DNA of 64,000 bases from Cereibacter changlensis JA139 (GTDB lineage: Bacteria > Pseudomonadota > Alphaproteobacteria > Rhodobacterales > Rhodobacteraceae). The DNA is taken from NCBI RefSeq assembly GCF_003034985.1, contig NZ_PZKG01000006.1:1-64000 (forward strand), read 5' to 3'. The notes below the pieces were generated by a model. It was given only the letters and a program-made list of their open reading frames with translations, was not told the DNA's origin and ran no database searches. How positions within the stretch are numbered: position 1 is the stretch's first letter; each line of letters opens with the position of its first letter. This document shows positions 16,907 to 26,267 of this stretch, one piece after another. The position numbers and the translations under genes are program-made.

Positions 16907-16921
16907 AACTTGAACGAAGTT
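16907..16921. promoter_or_regulatory. candidate LysR-type operator
   Basis: AACTT-GAACG-AAGTT is a perfect interrupted palindrome in the divergent region between the SDR operon and the LysR gene. Its size and place suit a LysR recognition box. Confidence 0.45.
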
Positions 16922-16958
16922 TGACTGGCCTTTGGTTGACCTGGGGAAACCTCCGATT

Positions 16959-17939
16959 ATGCAAATGCGACGGCTGAACCTTCCGCTGAACCCGCTGCGG
17001 GCCTTCGCCATCGCGTCGCGCCACAAGACCTTCACGGCGGCGGCGCGCGAGCTGGGCGTGAGCCAGGTGGCGATCAGCCGCCAGATCGCCATCCTCGAGA
17101 ACTACCTGAACGTCAGCCTGTTCGAGCGCGGCACCCGTTCCGCCAAGCTGACCGAGGTGGGTCGCGCCTTCGGGCTGGAGATTTCGGGCCTGTTCGACGA
17201 GCTGGAATCCTGCACCCGGCGGATCATCAACCAGGAGACGCAGAGCACGGTGAACCTGCGGGTCTACCCGACCTTCGCGCATCACTGGCTGATGCCGCGG
17301 CTGGCCGATTTCACCGAACGCTACCCCGACATCCGCGTGCGCTTCGACACGCGTGTGGAGCCGCTGGATTTCCGCGGCACGCATCTCGACGTGGCGGTGC
17401 AGCTTGGTTCGGGCAGCTGGCGCGATGCGCGCAGCCGCAAGATGTTCGACGAGGAAGTCGATGTCGTCTGCTCGCAGCGCTACCTCGACAAGGCGGGGCC
17501 GATCCGCGCGCCGGAGGATCTGGCGGAATGCGACCTGCTGCATGCGCGCTACCGCCGCCGCGCCTGGGAGTTCTGGGCCGAGACGCTGAAGGTCGACATC
17601 TCGCGCCACCGGCAGATGGAGTTCGACACCTCGCTGCTGACCTTCTCGGCGGCCGAGCAGGGCTTCGGCATGGCGATCGGCCAGCTGGGTCTTTTGCAGG
17701 ACAGTATCCGCGACGGCCGGCTGGTCTGCCCGATCAACCGGCCGATCCCGACCGGGGCGGCCTTCTATGTCGTCTGGCCGACCGCAACATCGGTCAACGT
17801 GAAGACCCGCCGCTTCATCGACTGGCTCTTGGAGCAGGTCGGCGAGGCGCCGGAGTTCTTCAAGGCCGGGGAAGGGGCACAAGCCACGCTCGCGGCGCCG
17901 CGGCGCACAAAGAGCACCTCTGGTTTGCCAAACCTCTGA
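16959..17939 (+). CDS. LysR-family transcriptional regulator (GcvA-like)
   Basis: The 326-residue protein has a winged helix-turn-helix at about residues 10-70 (LRAFAIASRHKTFTAAARELGVSQVAISRQIAILE) followed by a periplasmic-binding-like effector domain starting near TVNLRVYPTFAHHWLMPRL. That spacing is typical of GcvA-type regulators. ATG codons at 16959 and 16965 are both plausible. It is transcribed away from the SDR-AbrB-dehydrogenase operon, and probably controls it and perhaps the plus-strand genes that follow. Confidence 0.88.
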   Translation: MQMRRLNLPLNPLRAFAIASRHKTFTAAARELGVSQVAISRQIAILENYLNVSLFERGTRSAKLTEVGRAFGLEISGLFDELESCTRRIINQETQSTVNLRVYPTFAHHWLMPRLADFTERYPDIRVRFDTRVEPLDFRGTHLDVAVQLGSGSWRDARSRKMFDEEVDVVCSQRYLDKAGPIRAPEDLAECDLLHARYRRRAWEFWAETLKVDISRHRQMEFDTSLLTFSAAEQGFGMAIGQLGLLQDSIRDGRLVCPINRPIPTGAAFYVVWPTATSVNVKTRRFIDWLLEQVGEAPEFFKAGEGAQATLAAPRRTKSTSGLPNL

Positions 17940-18007
17940 TCTGTCTTCACCAGTTCTTCTTGCTGCTAACCTGACCGCCGATCAGAGAAACCGGGGAGGG
18001 TGCGGGA

Positions 18008-18814
18008 ATGGCGGGCAGGCTGGAGGGGAAGATCGCGGTGATCGTCGGGGCAGGGCAGCAGCCCGGCTCCAGCATCGGCAACGGCCGGGCCACGGCGATC
18101 CGCTTCGCCGAGGAGGGCGCGACCTGCCTGCTGGTGGACCGCAACGCCGAGTGGGCCGAGGAAACCCGCGCAGCGCTCGCCGGACTTCCGGGCGGCGACC
18201 GGGGGGCGAGCGTTCTGGCGGCCGACGTGACCGAAGAGGCGGCCTGCGCTGCCGTCGTGGCGGAGGCGGAGCGCCGCCATGGCCGCATCGACATCCTACA
18301 CAACAACATCGGCACCTCCACCGGCGACCGGCCGACCTATGACCTGCCGGTCGAGGACTGGGACCGCATCCTGACCCTGAATCTCAAGAGCATATTCATG
18401 CTGTGCAAGCATGCGCTCCCGGGCATGCGCGACAGGCGGTCCGGCGCGATCATCAACATCTCCTCGACCTCCTCGCTGTCGAAGCGCCCGACGCTGGCCT
18501 ACAAGACCTCGAAAGGCGCGATCAACACCATGACCCAGCATGTCGCGGCCGAGAACGCCGGTCACGGGGTGCGGGCCAATGTCATCGTGCCCGGGCTGAT
18601 CGACACGCCGATGGCCATCGAGCGCCGGGTGCGCGAGACCGGCCGCAGCCATGCCGAGATCCGAGGCGAACGCGACGGATTGGTGCCGATGGGCTTCATG
18701 GGCAACGCTTGGGACGTGGCGCATGCGGCGGTGTTCCTTGCCTCGGACGAGGCGCGCTATGTCACCGGCGTGCTGCTGCCGGTCGACGGCGGCCTGCTGC
18801 TGAAGCGGGGCTGA
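18008..18814 (+). CDS. short-chain dehydrogenase/reductase
   Basis: The 268-residue SDR shows VGAGQQPGSSIGNGRATA for cofactor binding, HNNIG, the catalytic series NISSTSS then YKTSKGA, and the closing VTGVLLPVDGGLL. Like the SDR at 15975 it has an extended glycine-rich loop, so the two form one subfamily and may act on related intermediates. GGGAGG stands upstream of the ATG. It begins a plus-strand set with the MmgE/PrpD and crotonase genes. Confidence 0.87.
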   Translation: MAGRLEGKIAVIVGAGQQPGSSIGNGRATAIRFAEEGATCLLVDRNAEWAEETRAALAGLPGGDRGASVLAADVTEEAACAAVVAEAERRHGRIDILHNNIGTSTGDRPTYDLPVEDWDRILTLNLKSIFMLCKHALPGMRDRRSGAIINISSTSSLSKRPTLAYKTSKGAINTMTQHVAAENAGHGVRANVIVPGLIDTPMAIERRVRETGRSHAEIRGERDGLVPMGFMGNAWDVAHAAVFLASDEARYVTGVLLPVDGGLLLKRG

Positions 18815-18947
18815 ACGGCCGCGTCCTGTGCGCCGAGGCTGACCGCAAGCCTGTGCTGCGCGACATTTTATCAGACGAACCGCCCGCGCAGCGTGCGGCA
18901 TAGTGAGGAGGTGGCGGGACCGGACCTGCCGCCCGGGAAGGCGAAAG

Positions 18948-20315
18948 ATGACGAACCCATTGCTCGAACTTGCGGCGGCTGCCGCGGAGTGGAACCGCCG
19001 CCCCTTGTCCGCCGATGTGGAGCATGACGCGCGCCGCGCCGTGCTGGACTGGTTCGCCTCGTTGCTGCCGGGCTGCGCCGAGGGTCCGGTCGTGGCTCTG
19101 GCCCGAGCGCTGGCCCCGGGGCGCGGCGCAGGTGCGGCGGTGGCGTATGTCGATGGTGGGGCGGGCTTTTCGCGCCATGCCGCGCTGCTGAACGGCGTGG
19201 CCAGCCACACCGCGGAATTCGATGACATCTACCGCGATGGCGGCTACCACCCCGGCAGCCCGACGATCTCGGCGGCGCTGGCGGTGGCGCAGGACATCGG
19301 GGCCAGCAACGAGGCATTCCTGCGCGCGGTGATCGGCGGCTACGAGGTCGGTTGCCGGATCGCCGTGGCGCTGCAGCCGAGCCATTACCGCAACTGGCAC
19401 ATCACTGCGACGGTCGGCACGCTCGGGGCGGCGACGGCGGTGGCGATGCTGAAGGGCGGCGACGCTGGGGTGATCGGTAATGCCATCGCTATCGCCACCA
19501 GCTTCGCCGGCGGCCATCAGGAGAACCTGCAGGGCCAGGGCGTCACCAAGACCCTGCATAGCGGCCACGCGGCCGAGGCCGGCGTCCTCGCCGGGTTGGC
19601 GGCCGCCGCTGGCGTTACAGGCTCGCTCGACAGCCTGCACGCGCCGCATGGTTATGCCGCGGCGACCGGGGAGGATACCGGCAACTGGTCGGCCGCTCTG
19701 GAGGGCTTAGGCGACTGGACGCCGATCTCGCGCATGACCTTCAAGAACCACGGCTGCTGCGGTCATATCTTCCCGACGCTGGACGGGCTGCGCGCGCTGC
19801 AGGCGAAGGTTCCCTTCAGCGCCGCCGACATCCGCCGGATCGACGTGCGCGGCTATGGCCCGACCCGGTCGATATGCGACCGGATGCAGGTGGAGAGCGC
19901 CCGTGATGCGCGCTTCAGTCTGCAATATTGCGTCGGCGCGCTTCTGGTGCTGGGCGGGGTGCGGATGGCCGCCTTCACCCCCGAAGCCCTCGCCCGGCTC
20001 GACATCCGCGCCGTCATGCCGCTGGTACATGTCGCCGAGGACCCCGAGATCGCCGCCGCCTATCCGCGCCGCCGCATGGCGCGCCTGCGGGTGGAGCTGA
20101 TGGACGGCCGGGTGCTGGAGCACTTCCAGGAGACCCGCAAGGGCGATCCCGACGATCCGCTGACCGATGCCGAACTGGCCGCCAAATTCGACGAGCTGGC
20201 CGCGACCCTGCTGGATCCCGACGACACCGGACGGCTGAAGGCCTGCATCCTCACCGGGCAGAAACTGCCCCGCCACTTGACCGCCGCCGGCGCCCCCCGG
20301 GCCGCCGGATCCTGA
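18948..20315 (+). CDS. MmgE/PrpD family protein
   Basis: The 455-residue protein has the MmgE/PrpD layout: a helical domain with LDWFASLLPGC and LNGVASHTAEFDDI, a YHPGSPTISAALAVAQ block, then GGHQENLQGQGVTKTLHSGHAA, and a smaller C-terminal alpha/beta domain beginning near FKNHGCCGHIFPTLDG. Known members are 2-methylcitrate dehydratase and cis-aconitate decarboxylase. The start at 18948 was chosen because the family begins directly with the first helix. With a PrpF homologue in the same cluster, a polycarboxylate substrate is a reasonable inference, but no prpC is nearby. Confidence 0.85.
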   Translation: MTNPLLELAAAAAEWNRRPLSADVEHDARRAVLDWFASLLPGCAEGPVVALARALAPGRGAGAAVAYVDGGAGFSRHAALLNGVASHTAEFDDIYRDGGYHPGSPTISAALAVAQDIGASNEAFLRAVIGGYEVGCRIAVALQPSHYRNWHITATVGTLGAATAVAMLKGGDAGVIGNAIAIATSFAGGHQENLQGQGVTKTLHSGHAAEAGVLAGLAAAAGVTGSLDSLHAPHGYAAATGEDTGNWSAALEGLGDWTPISRMTFKNHGCCGHIFPTLDGLRALQAKVPFSAADIRRIDVRGYGPTRSICDRMQVESARDARFSLQYCVGALLVLGGVRMAAFTPEALARLDIRAVMPLVHVAEDPEIAAAYPRRRMARLRVELMDGRVLEHFQETRKGDPDDPLTDAELAAKFDELAATLLDPDDTGRLKACILTGQKLPRHLTAAGAPRAAGS

Positions 20316-20348
20316 ATTTTCCCGAACCTTGTTGCAGGACGTGTTGAC

Positions 20349-21164
20349 ATGAACCAGATCTCCTCCGGCGCCGGCCCGCAGGCCATGACCCATATCCTCG
20401 TCTCTCTGACGAACGGGGTCGCCACCATCACGCTGAACCGGCCCGAACTGCGCAACGCGCTCAACGACGAGATGCGCGCCGAGCTGATCGCCGCCTTCGA
20501 CTGGGCCGACGCGAGCCGCGAGGTCCGCGCGGTGATCCTCACCGGGGCAGGCAAGGGCTTCTGCTCGGGTGGCGACATCGGCGGGATGCGGGCGCGGCTC
20601 GACGCCCCGGCGGGCGAGGTCGCCTTCAACGGCTGGAAGCGGCAGAAGCAGACCCATCGCGGCGTCGGCGTCATCCGCAACCTGTCCAAGCCGGTAATCG
20701 CCGCGGTGAACGGCGCGGCCTTCGGCCTCGGCCTCGACATGGCGCTGGCCTGCGACTTCATCATCGTGGCGGAAGGTGCCAAGCTCTCGATGAGCTTCAT
20801 CAAGCGCGGCCTCGTGTCGGATGGCGGCGGGATGTACTTCCTGCCGCGCCGCGTCGGCCTGTCGAAGGCCAAGGAACTGATCCTCACCGGCCGCGTCGTC
20901 GAGCCCGAGGAAGCGCTCAGCATCGGCATGGTCGACCGCATCGCCGCCCCGGAGGCGCTGCTGGCCGAGGCCCAGGCGTGGGCGGAGGAGCTGAGCCAAG
21001 GCTCGCCCGCCGCCGTCGCCCTGACCAAGGCCATCCTCGACCAGACCTTCGAGAGCACTGCCGACGAGATCTTCACCCTGGGCCGCGAGGCGCAGGCGAT
21101 CTGCTACACCAGCGCCGAGCACCGCGCCTCGGTCGAGGCCTTCCTGAACAAGACCAAGGCCTGA
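20349..21164 (+). CDS. crotonase-fold enoyl-CoA hydratase/isomerase (PaaG-like)
   Basis: The 271-residue protein has crotonase oxyanion elements AGKGFCSGGDIGGM and VNGAAFGLGLDMALACD. At the two classical hydratase glutamate positions it carries aspartates or shifted acids (GLGLDMAL; RGLVSDGGGMYFLPRRVG), a pattern like PaaG-type isomerases rather than crotonase. An acyl-CoA isomerase role is therefore at least as likely as hydratase. A second in-frame ATG at 20394 could be the true start. A terminator follows at 21183-21210. Confidence 0.85.
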   Translation: MNQISSGAGPQAMTHILVSLTNGVATITLNRPELRNALNDEMRAELIAAFDWADASREVRAVILTGAGKGFCSGGDIGGMRARLDAPAGEVAFNGWKRQKQTHRGVGVIRNLSKPVIAAVNGAAFGLGLDMALACDFIIVAEGAKLSMSFIKRGLVSDGGGMYFLPRRVGLSKAKELILTGRVVEPEEALSIGMVDRIAAPEALLAEAQAWAEELSQGSPAAVALTKAILDQTFESTADEIFTLGREAQAICYTSAEHRASVEAFLNKTKA

Positions 21165-21182
21165 TCCTTCGACGACAAGATT

Positions 21183-21210
21183 AAGGCCGCAGGCATCCGC
21201 CTGCGGCCTT
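21183..21210. terminator. bidirectional hairpin terminator
   Basis: AAGGCCGCAGGC (21183-21194) pairs with 21199-21210 around a 4-base loop. It sits between the convergent crotonase and acyl-CoA synthetase genes. Its AA/TT ends are symmetric and it could stop transcription from both sides. Confidence 0.7.
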
Positions 21211-21279
21211 CTGCATGGTCGCCTTCCGGGCGGGTAAGACCGCGGGCGCGAAGCCGCGCCCGGGCCGTTCCTGCGCCTG

Positions 21280-23364
21280 TCAGGCGGTGACCACCAGCCC
21301 GTCCGCCGCCGCCACGCCCTCGCCCTCGGGCAGCACGAACAGCGGGTTGATCTCGGCCTCCAAGAGCCGCTCGCCCATCGCCTCGCCCATCCGGGCCAGC
21401 GAGAGGATGGCCTGAATCAGGGCCTCGACATCGTGGCGCGGGCCGCCGCGGTAGCCGTCGAGCAGCTTCGACAGTCGCAGCTCGCGCACCATGTCGCGCG
21501 CGTCGGCCTCGCCCAGCGGCAAGAGCCGGATCGCGCTGTCGCCCATCACCTCGGCCATCACCCCGCCGGCGCCGAGCAGCACCAGCGGACCCAGCTGCGG
21601 ATCGCGGCGGAAGCCGAGGATGAACTCGATGCCACCGCTCAGCATCTTCTGCACCAGGAAGCCCTCGGGGCGGGGCAGGGACTGCGCCTCGAGATGGGCC
21701 CGCATCGCTGTGAGCGCCGGGCCGATGTCTTCTGTGGTGAGGCCGACCTTCACGCCGCCGACATCGGATTTGTGGGCAATGGCCTGCGACAGCACCTTCA
21801 GCACGACCTTGCCGCCGAGCGCCCGGGCCGCCGCCTCGGCCTCGGCCTCGCCCTGCACGATCCGCTGCGCCGCGCCGGTCAGGCCGAAGTGGGCGAAGAG
21901 ATCGCGCGACTCCGCCTCGTTCAGCGTGCCGCTGCGCACCTCGGGCGCTGCGGGCAGCGGGGCGGTGGAGACCTGCCCAGCCGGCGCAAGCGGCTGCGCC
22001 GCCGTCAGCGCCACGGCGCAGGTTTCTGGCGCGGTGAAGGCCGGGATGCCCTGCAGGTTCAGGCGGCGCAGGATATGCGGTGCCTCGGGGCTGACATAGG
22101 CGACGATCGGCTTGCCGCTGCGCGCCGCCCCGTTGCGGATCGCCTCGACGGCGATCTCCGGCTGGGCGAGGGCGGAAGAGCCGACGACGACGACCACGCC
22201 ATCCACTCGGTCCGAGGCCAGCAGCGCCTCGGTGGCGGCGGTCATGATCTCGGGCTTCACCCCGGCGAGCGTCACATCGACAGGGTTGCCGGTCATCGGC
22301 TCCTCGGCCTGCAGCAGGCCCGAGAGTTTCGCCGCGGTGGCCTCGTCGAGCAGCGGCACGTCCAGCCCCGCCATGCCGCAGGCGTCGGCGACCAGGCTGC
22401 CGGCGCCGCCGGTGGAGGTGAGCACGGCGACCCGGCGGCCTGCCATCCGCCGGCCGCTGGCCAGCATGGCCGGGATGTCGAGCAGGTCGCTGAAGCTTTC
22501 GGCCCGGATCACGCCGCATTGGCGGAACAGCGCGTCATAGACCCGGTCCTCGCCCGCCATCGCCCCGGTATGCGAGACCGCCGCCCGCGCTCCGAACTCC
22601 GACCGGCCGACCTTGAACACCACCACCGGCTTGCCCGCGTCCCGCGCGGCGAGGGCGGCGGTGCGGAACTTCTCCACCGAGCGGATGCCCTCGGCATAGA
22701 CCGAGATCACCCGCGTGTCGGCGTCGGCGGTGTAATGCGCGATCAGGTCGGCCAGATCGAGGTCGATCTCGTTGCCGGTGGAGGCGAGCTTGGCGAAGCC
22801 GATGCCGCGCGCCGCGCCGCGCGATAAGAGCGCCCCAAGGATGCCGCCGCTCTGCGAGGCCAGCGAGATGCCGCCTGCCGGCAGGTCGTCGCCTTCCAGC
22901 GCACCGCTGGCGGACAGCACGATCCGGCTGTGCAGGTCCAGCGCGCCGATGGTGTTGGGGCCGAGCAGCCGCATGCCGCCCGCGGCCTCGCGCAGCTGCT
23001 GCTGCCGGGCCATGCCGGCCTCGCCCGCCTCGCCGAAGCCGCTGGCCAGCACGATGGCCAGCTTGGTGCCGCGCCGGGCCAGATCGCGCACCGCCAGATG
23101 CGCCCGCTCGGCCCCCAGGAGCACGATCGCGGCGTCGGGGGCGGCGGGTAGGTCATCGACCGCGGCGTAGCTCTTCAGCCCGGCGATCTCGGCCGCCTTG
23201 GGGTTGATCGGCCAGATCGCTCCGGAAAAACCATGTTTCTGCAGATAGGCCACCGGGCGGCCGCCGGTCTTGCTGGCGTCGGCCGAGGCGCCGACCACCG
23301 CCACGCTCGAAGGGTTGAACAGCGCGTCGAGCGCCGTGCTGCGGGAAATCGCGTCGGATGTCAT
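21280..23364 (-). CDS. ADP-forming acyl-CoA synthetase, second paralogue
   Basis: The 694-residue chain has the same order as the enzyme at 5464: a CoA-binding domain (about 15-125, VAVVGASADASKTGGRP), flavodoxin-like subdomains with the phosphohistidine candidate His265 in VSHTGAMAG, and an ATP-grasp domain with KVLSQAIAHKSDVGGVKVG and EFILGFRRDPQLGPLVLLGAGGVMAE. The two differ widely in sequence outside motifs, so they are probably specialised for different acids rather than recent duplicates. It is convergent with the crotonase gene and is the last gene before the LysR/ABC region. Confidence 0.87.
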   Translation of the reverse strand: MTSDAISRSTALDALFNPSSVAVVGASADASKTGGRPVAYLQKHGFSGAIWPINPKAAEIAGLKSYAAVDDLPAAPDAAIVLLGAERAHLAVRDLARRGTKLAIVLASGFGEAGEAGMARQQQLREAAGGMRLLGPNTIGALDLHSRIVLSASGALEGDDLPAGGISLASQSGGILGALLSRGAARGIGFAKLASTGNEIDLDLADLIAHYTADADTRVISVYAEGIRSVEKFRTAALAARDAGKPVVVFKVGRSEFGARAAVSHTGAMAGEDRVYDALFRQCGVIRAESFSDLLDIPAMLASGRRMAGRRVAVLTSTGGAGSLVADACGMAGLDVPLLDEATAAKLSGLLQAEEPMTGNPVDVTLAGVKPEIMTAATEALLASDRVDGVVVVVGSSALAQPEIAVEAIRNGAARSGKPIVAYVSPEAPHILRRLNLQGIPAFTAPETCAVALTAAQPLAPAGQVSTAPLPAAPEVRSGTLNEAESRDLFAHFGLTGAAQRIVQGEAEAEAAARALGGKVVLKVLSQAIAHKSDVGGVKVGLTTEDIGPALTAMRAHLEAQSLPRPEGFLVQKMLSGGIEFILGFRRDPQLGPLVLLGAGGVMAEVMGDSAIRLLPLGEADARDMVRELRLSKLLDGYRGGPRHDVEALIQAILSLARMGEAMGERLLEAEINPLFVLPEGEGVAAADGLVVTA

Positions 23365-23646
23365 GGTATGTCCTCCCTCATGGCGGATGGGCGCCCGGGG
23401 CTAGGCCCCGGCGCATCCTGTCCTCCCGGTGATCGGCTGGCGGGGGCCCGGCTTCAACTGACTATTCCCCGGCCCATCCCAAACCATGCCTCAGGCTGAT
23501 GCGCCGCCGCTGAGGGGCGGCTGCAGCGACGGACCGCCAACGGGGGCCAGCCCCCGCACCCCCGGGATATTTGGGTTACGATGAAGGAGGCGATGGGGAA
23601 CCCGCCCGCTGGCATCCCTGGCCGGGACGCCCATGGCGCAGCGGCC

Positions 23647-24528
23647 TCAGACGGCGGTCTCGCCGGCGAGGAAGGCGGTCAGCAGGTCCTGCACCGGGGC
23701 CCGCATCGGCTCGTTGCGGCGGTGGAAGGCGATGATCGAGACGTTGGGCATGTCGCGGATCGGCCGCCAGACCAGCCCCTGCATGCCGTAGTCATGCGCG
23801 GTCATCGCGTCGACGATGCCGATCCCGCCGCAGGCGCGCACCATGCTGCAGACGTTGGAGCAGAAGGGCACGACGCAGGCCGGGTCGTAGCTCAGCCCCT
23901 GCGCCAAGAAGGCCTCGTGGATCGTGAAGCCCATCGGCGACCAGTCCTTGTTGTAGCAGACCAGCGGATGTGGCGCGATCGACGCGCAGGTGAGTTCCGG
24001 CAGCGCGGCCAGGGCATGCTGCTCCGGCAGCACCGCCACCAGCGGGATCTTTCCCACCACATGCGCTTGGAATTCGGCGCGCGGCGGCACCGCCATCTGC
24101 AGGCCGATGTCGGCCTCGCCGCTGCGCAGATCGTCCTCGGGGGAGTGCACCCGCAGGATGATGCGCTTCTTCCAGTTCAGATAGCCGGCGCGGATCAGGA
24201 TCGGGCCGATGAAGCTCTCCACCAGCGCCGGCGTCGCCGAGATCGCCACCGGCATCTCGGCCAAGTCGCGCAGGCTGGGCAGCTTGGCCTTCACATGGGC
24301 ATGGGTGCCGAAGATCGGCTGCGCCATGGCGAAGAGCTCGTTGGCCTCGCGCGTCGGCTCCAGCCGGTTGCCGGCACGGTGAAACAGCGAGAAGCCCAGC
24401 CGCATCTCCAGCCTCTTCAGCTGGCCGCTGACCCCAGGCTGCGAGATGCCGAGGAGGCGCGCCGTCTCGATCGTGGTGCCGACCCGCATCAGCGTGCCGA
24501 ACAGTTCCAGTTCCCGAAGGTTCATCAT
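23647..24528 (-). CDS. LysR-family transcriptional regulator
   Basis: The 293-residue protein begins NLRELELFGTLMRVGTTIETARLLGISQPGVSGQLKRLE, a clear LysR helix-turn-helix, followed by an effector domain from about residue 90. Consecutive GTG, ATG and ATG codons occur at 24531, 24528 and 24525; GCGGAG just upstream suits the ATGs. It is divergent from the peptide-type ABC transporter operon and is its likely regulator. The shared promoter region has an AT-rich patch around 24550-24567. Confidence 0.87.
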   Translation of the reverse strand: MMNLRELELFGTLMRVGTTIETARLLGISQPGVSGQLKRLEMRLGFSLFHRAGNRLEPTREANELFAMAQPIFGTHAHVKAKLPSLRDLAEMPVAISATPALVESFIGPILIRAGYLNWKKRIILRVHSPEDDLRSGEADIGLQMAVPPRAEFQAHVVGKIPLVAVLPEQHALAALPELTCASIAPHPLVCYNKDWSPMGFTIHEAFLAQGLSYDPACVVPFCSNVCSMVRACGGIGIVDAMTAHDYGMQGLVWRPIRDMPNVSIIAFHRRNEPMRAPVQDLLTAFLAGETAV

Positions 24529-24674
24529 CACTCCGCTGATAGTGGGCCAATTATTAATTATTATTCCAGCAGGCGCCGGCTGTCTAACATGAACTCCGCA
24601 ACCCGAGTCGACTGCGCGGTCGTCGTCGGGACGAAGAACGACGCGCTTCCCGACAGGTTATGGAGAACCCGCTG

Positions 24675-26183
24675 ATGATCCCCCGAATGACGATGAAGGC
24701 GCTGCTGCTGGCCACGGCCGTGGCGATGACCGGCCTTGCTGCCCAGGCCGAGACCCTGCGCGTGGCGATGAGCTCTGACCCGCTGAGCCTCGACCCGATC
24801 GCCACCAGCGACAACGGCTCGATCTGGACGCAACTGCTGATCTTCGACACGCTGATCCGCCCGGACAGGACCGGCGAAGGGCTGGAGCCCGGCCTTGCCG
24901 AAAGCTGGACCGTGTCGGAGGACGGGCTGACGCTGACCTTCAAGCTGCGCGACGCCAAATTCTCCGACGGCACCCCGGTGACGGCGGAGGACGTGCAGTT
25001 CTCCATCGCCCGCGCCGCATCCGAGGCTTCGGGCTGGGGCCGCTTCTATCGTCCGATCACCGGTTTCCAGATCATGAACGACCACGAGATCGTCATGACC
25101 CTGGCGGAGCCCTTTACCCCGGCCTTCAACAACCTCGCGCTCTTCGCCGCGGCGATCCTGCCCAAGGCGCAGGTCGAGGCCAAGGGCGAGGCCTTCTTCG
25201 AGGCGCCGGTCGGCTCGGGTCCTTTCGTGCTGAAGGCCTGGAACCGCGGCTCGAAGATCGAGCTGGAAAAGAACCCGCATTACTGGCAGGAGGGCAAGCC
25301 GCATGTCGACGCGGCCGTGCTCGAGATCGTGACCGAGCCTTCGGCGCGGGTCATCAAGCTGGAAGCGGGCGAGGTGGACATCGCGCTCGACCCGCCACTG
25401 AACCAGCTGGAGGCGCTGGACGCCAAGGACGGCATCAGCGTCGGCCAGACCATCCCCTACCGCGCCGATTTCGTGCAGCTGAACACCACGAAGAAACCCT
25501 TCGACGACGAGCGGGTGCGCCAGGCGCTGAACCTCGCCGTGGACAAGGAGGCGCTGGTGCAGGGCGTGCTCTACGGCGCGGGCAAGCCCGCCGCCTCGGC
25601 CATGCCGGTCATGGCCTATGCCGACCCCGACCTCACCCCCTATGCCTATGATCCGGCCCGCGCCAAGGAGCTGCTTGCCGAGGCCGGCTATGCCGGCGGG
25701 TTCGAGGCGCAGCTGGTGGTGGATTCTGGCGCGGCGACCAGCCGGAACGCCGCCATCGCGCTGCAGGCGATGCTGCAGCAGGTGGGCGTGAAGCTGAAGG
25801 TGCAGATGCTGGAGGGCGGCACCCAGTGGGAGACCACCAAGGCCGGCAATTACGAGATGTCGGTCTCCTACACCACTTCGGACACCATCGACCCCGACCA
25901 GATCATCGGCTTCGTCGGCGTGAACCCGGAACGGGCCAACGCCTATCACACCGAGTGGCGCAGCGACCGGCTGAACGAGCTCTACGCCGCCGAGCGCAAG
26001 GCGCTGGACGGCCCGGAGCGCGGCGAGATGTTCCAGGAGATGGTCCAGATCCTGCATGACGGCGCGCCCTACATCTTCCTCTACCACCCGGCTTCGGCCT
26101 GGGCGGTGAAGGACGGGGTGAAGGGCTTTGAGGTGCTGCCGACCTCGAACTTCCGCCTCGAGGAAGTGTCGATCGAGAACTGA
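24675..26183 (+). CDS. ABC transporter substrate-binding protein (SBP family 5)
   Basis: The 502-residue periplasmic protein has a signal peptide (LLLATAVAMTGLAAQA at its core) then TLRVAMSSDPLSLDPI, the family 5 entry strand. LAESWTVSEDGLTLTFKLRDAKFSDGTPVTAEDV follows, the peptide/nickel-type signature block. A start five codons earlier (24660) is possible, but GGAG lies about 10 bases before 24675. It is the first gene of a five-gene transport operon plus hydrolase. Family 5 receptors bind di/oligopeptides, glutathione, nickel chelates or opines; the ligand is not decidable here. Confidence 0.9.
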   Translation: MIPRMTMKALLLATAVAMTGLAAQAETLRVAMSSDPLSLDPIATSDNGSIWTQLLIFDTLIRPDRTGEGLEPGLAESWTVSEDGLTLTFKLRDAKFSDGTPVTAEDVQFSIARAASEASGWGRFYRPITGFQIMNDHEIVMTLAEPFTPAFNNLALFAAAILPKAQVEAKGEAFFEAPVGSGPFVLKAWNRGSKIELEKNPHYWQEGKPHVDAAVLEIVTEPSARVIKLEAGEVDIALDPPLNQLEALDAKDGISVGQTIPYRADFVQLNTTKKPFDDERVRQALNLAVDKEALVQGVLYGAGKPAASAMPVMAYADPDLTPYAYDPARAKELLAEAGYAGGFEAQLVVDSGAATSRNAAIALQAMLQQVGVKLKVQMLEGGTQWETTKAGNYEMSVSYTTSDTIDPDQIIGFVGVNPERANAYHTEWRSDRLNELYAAERKALDGPERGEMFQEMVQILHDGAPYIFLYHPASAWAVKDGVKGFEVLPTSNFRLEEVSIEN

Positions 26184-26267
26184 GACACCGCCGCGGCCCC
26201 GCAAGGGGTCGCTGCCCGTCCCGAGCCTTTCCCTGCGCCCCTGCTGCGCCGCCTGATCCGAGACCCT

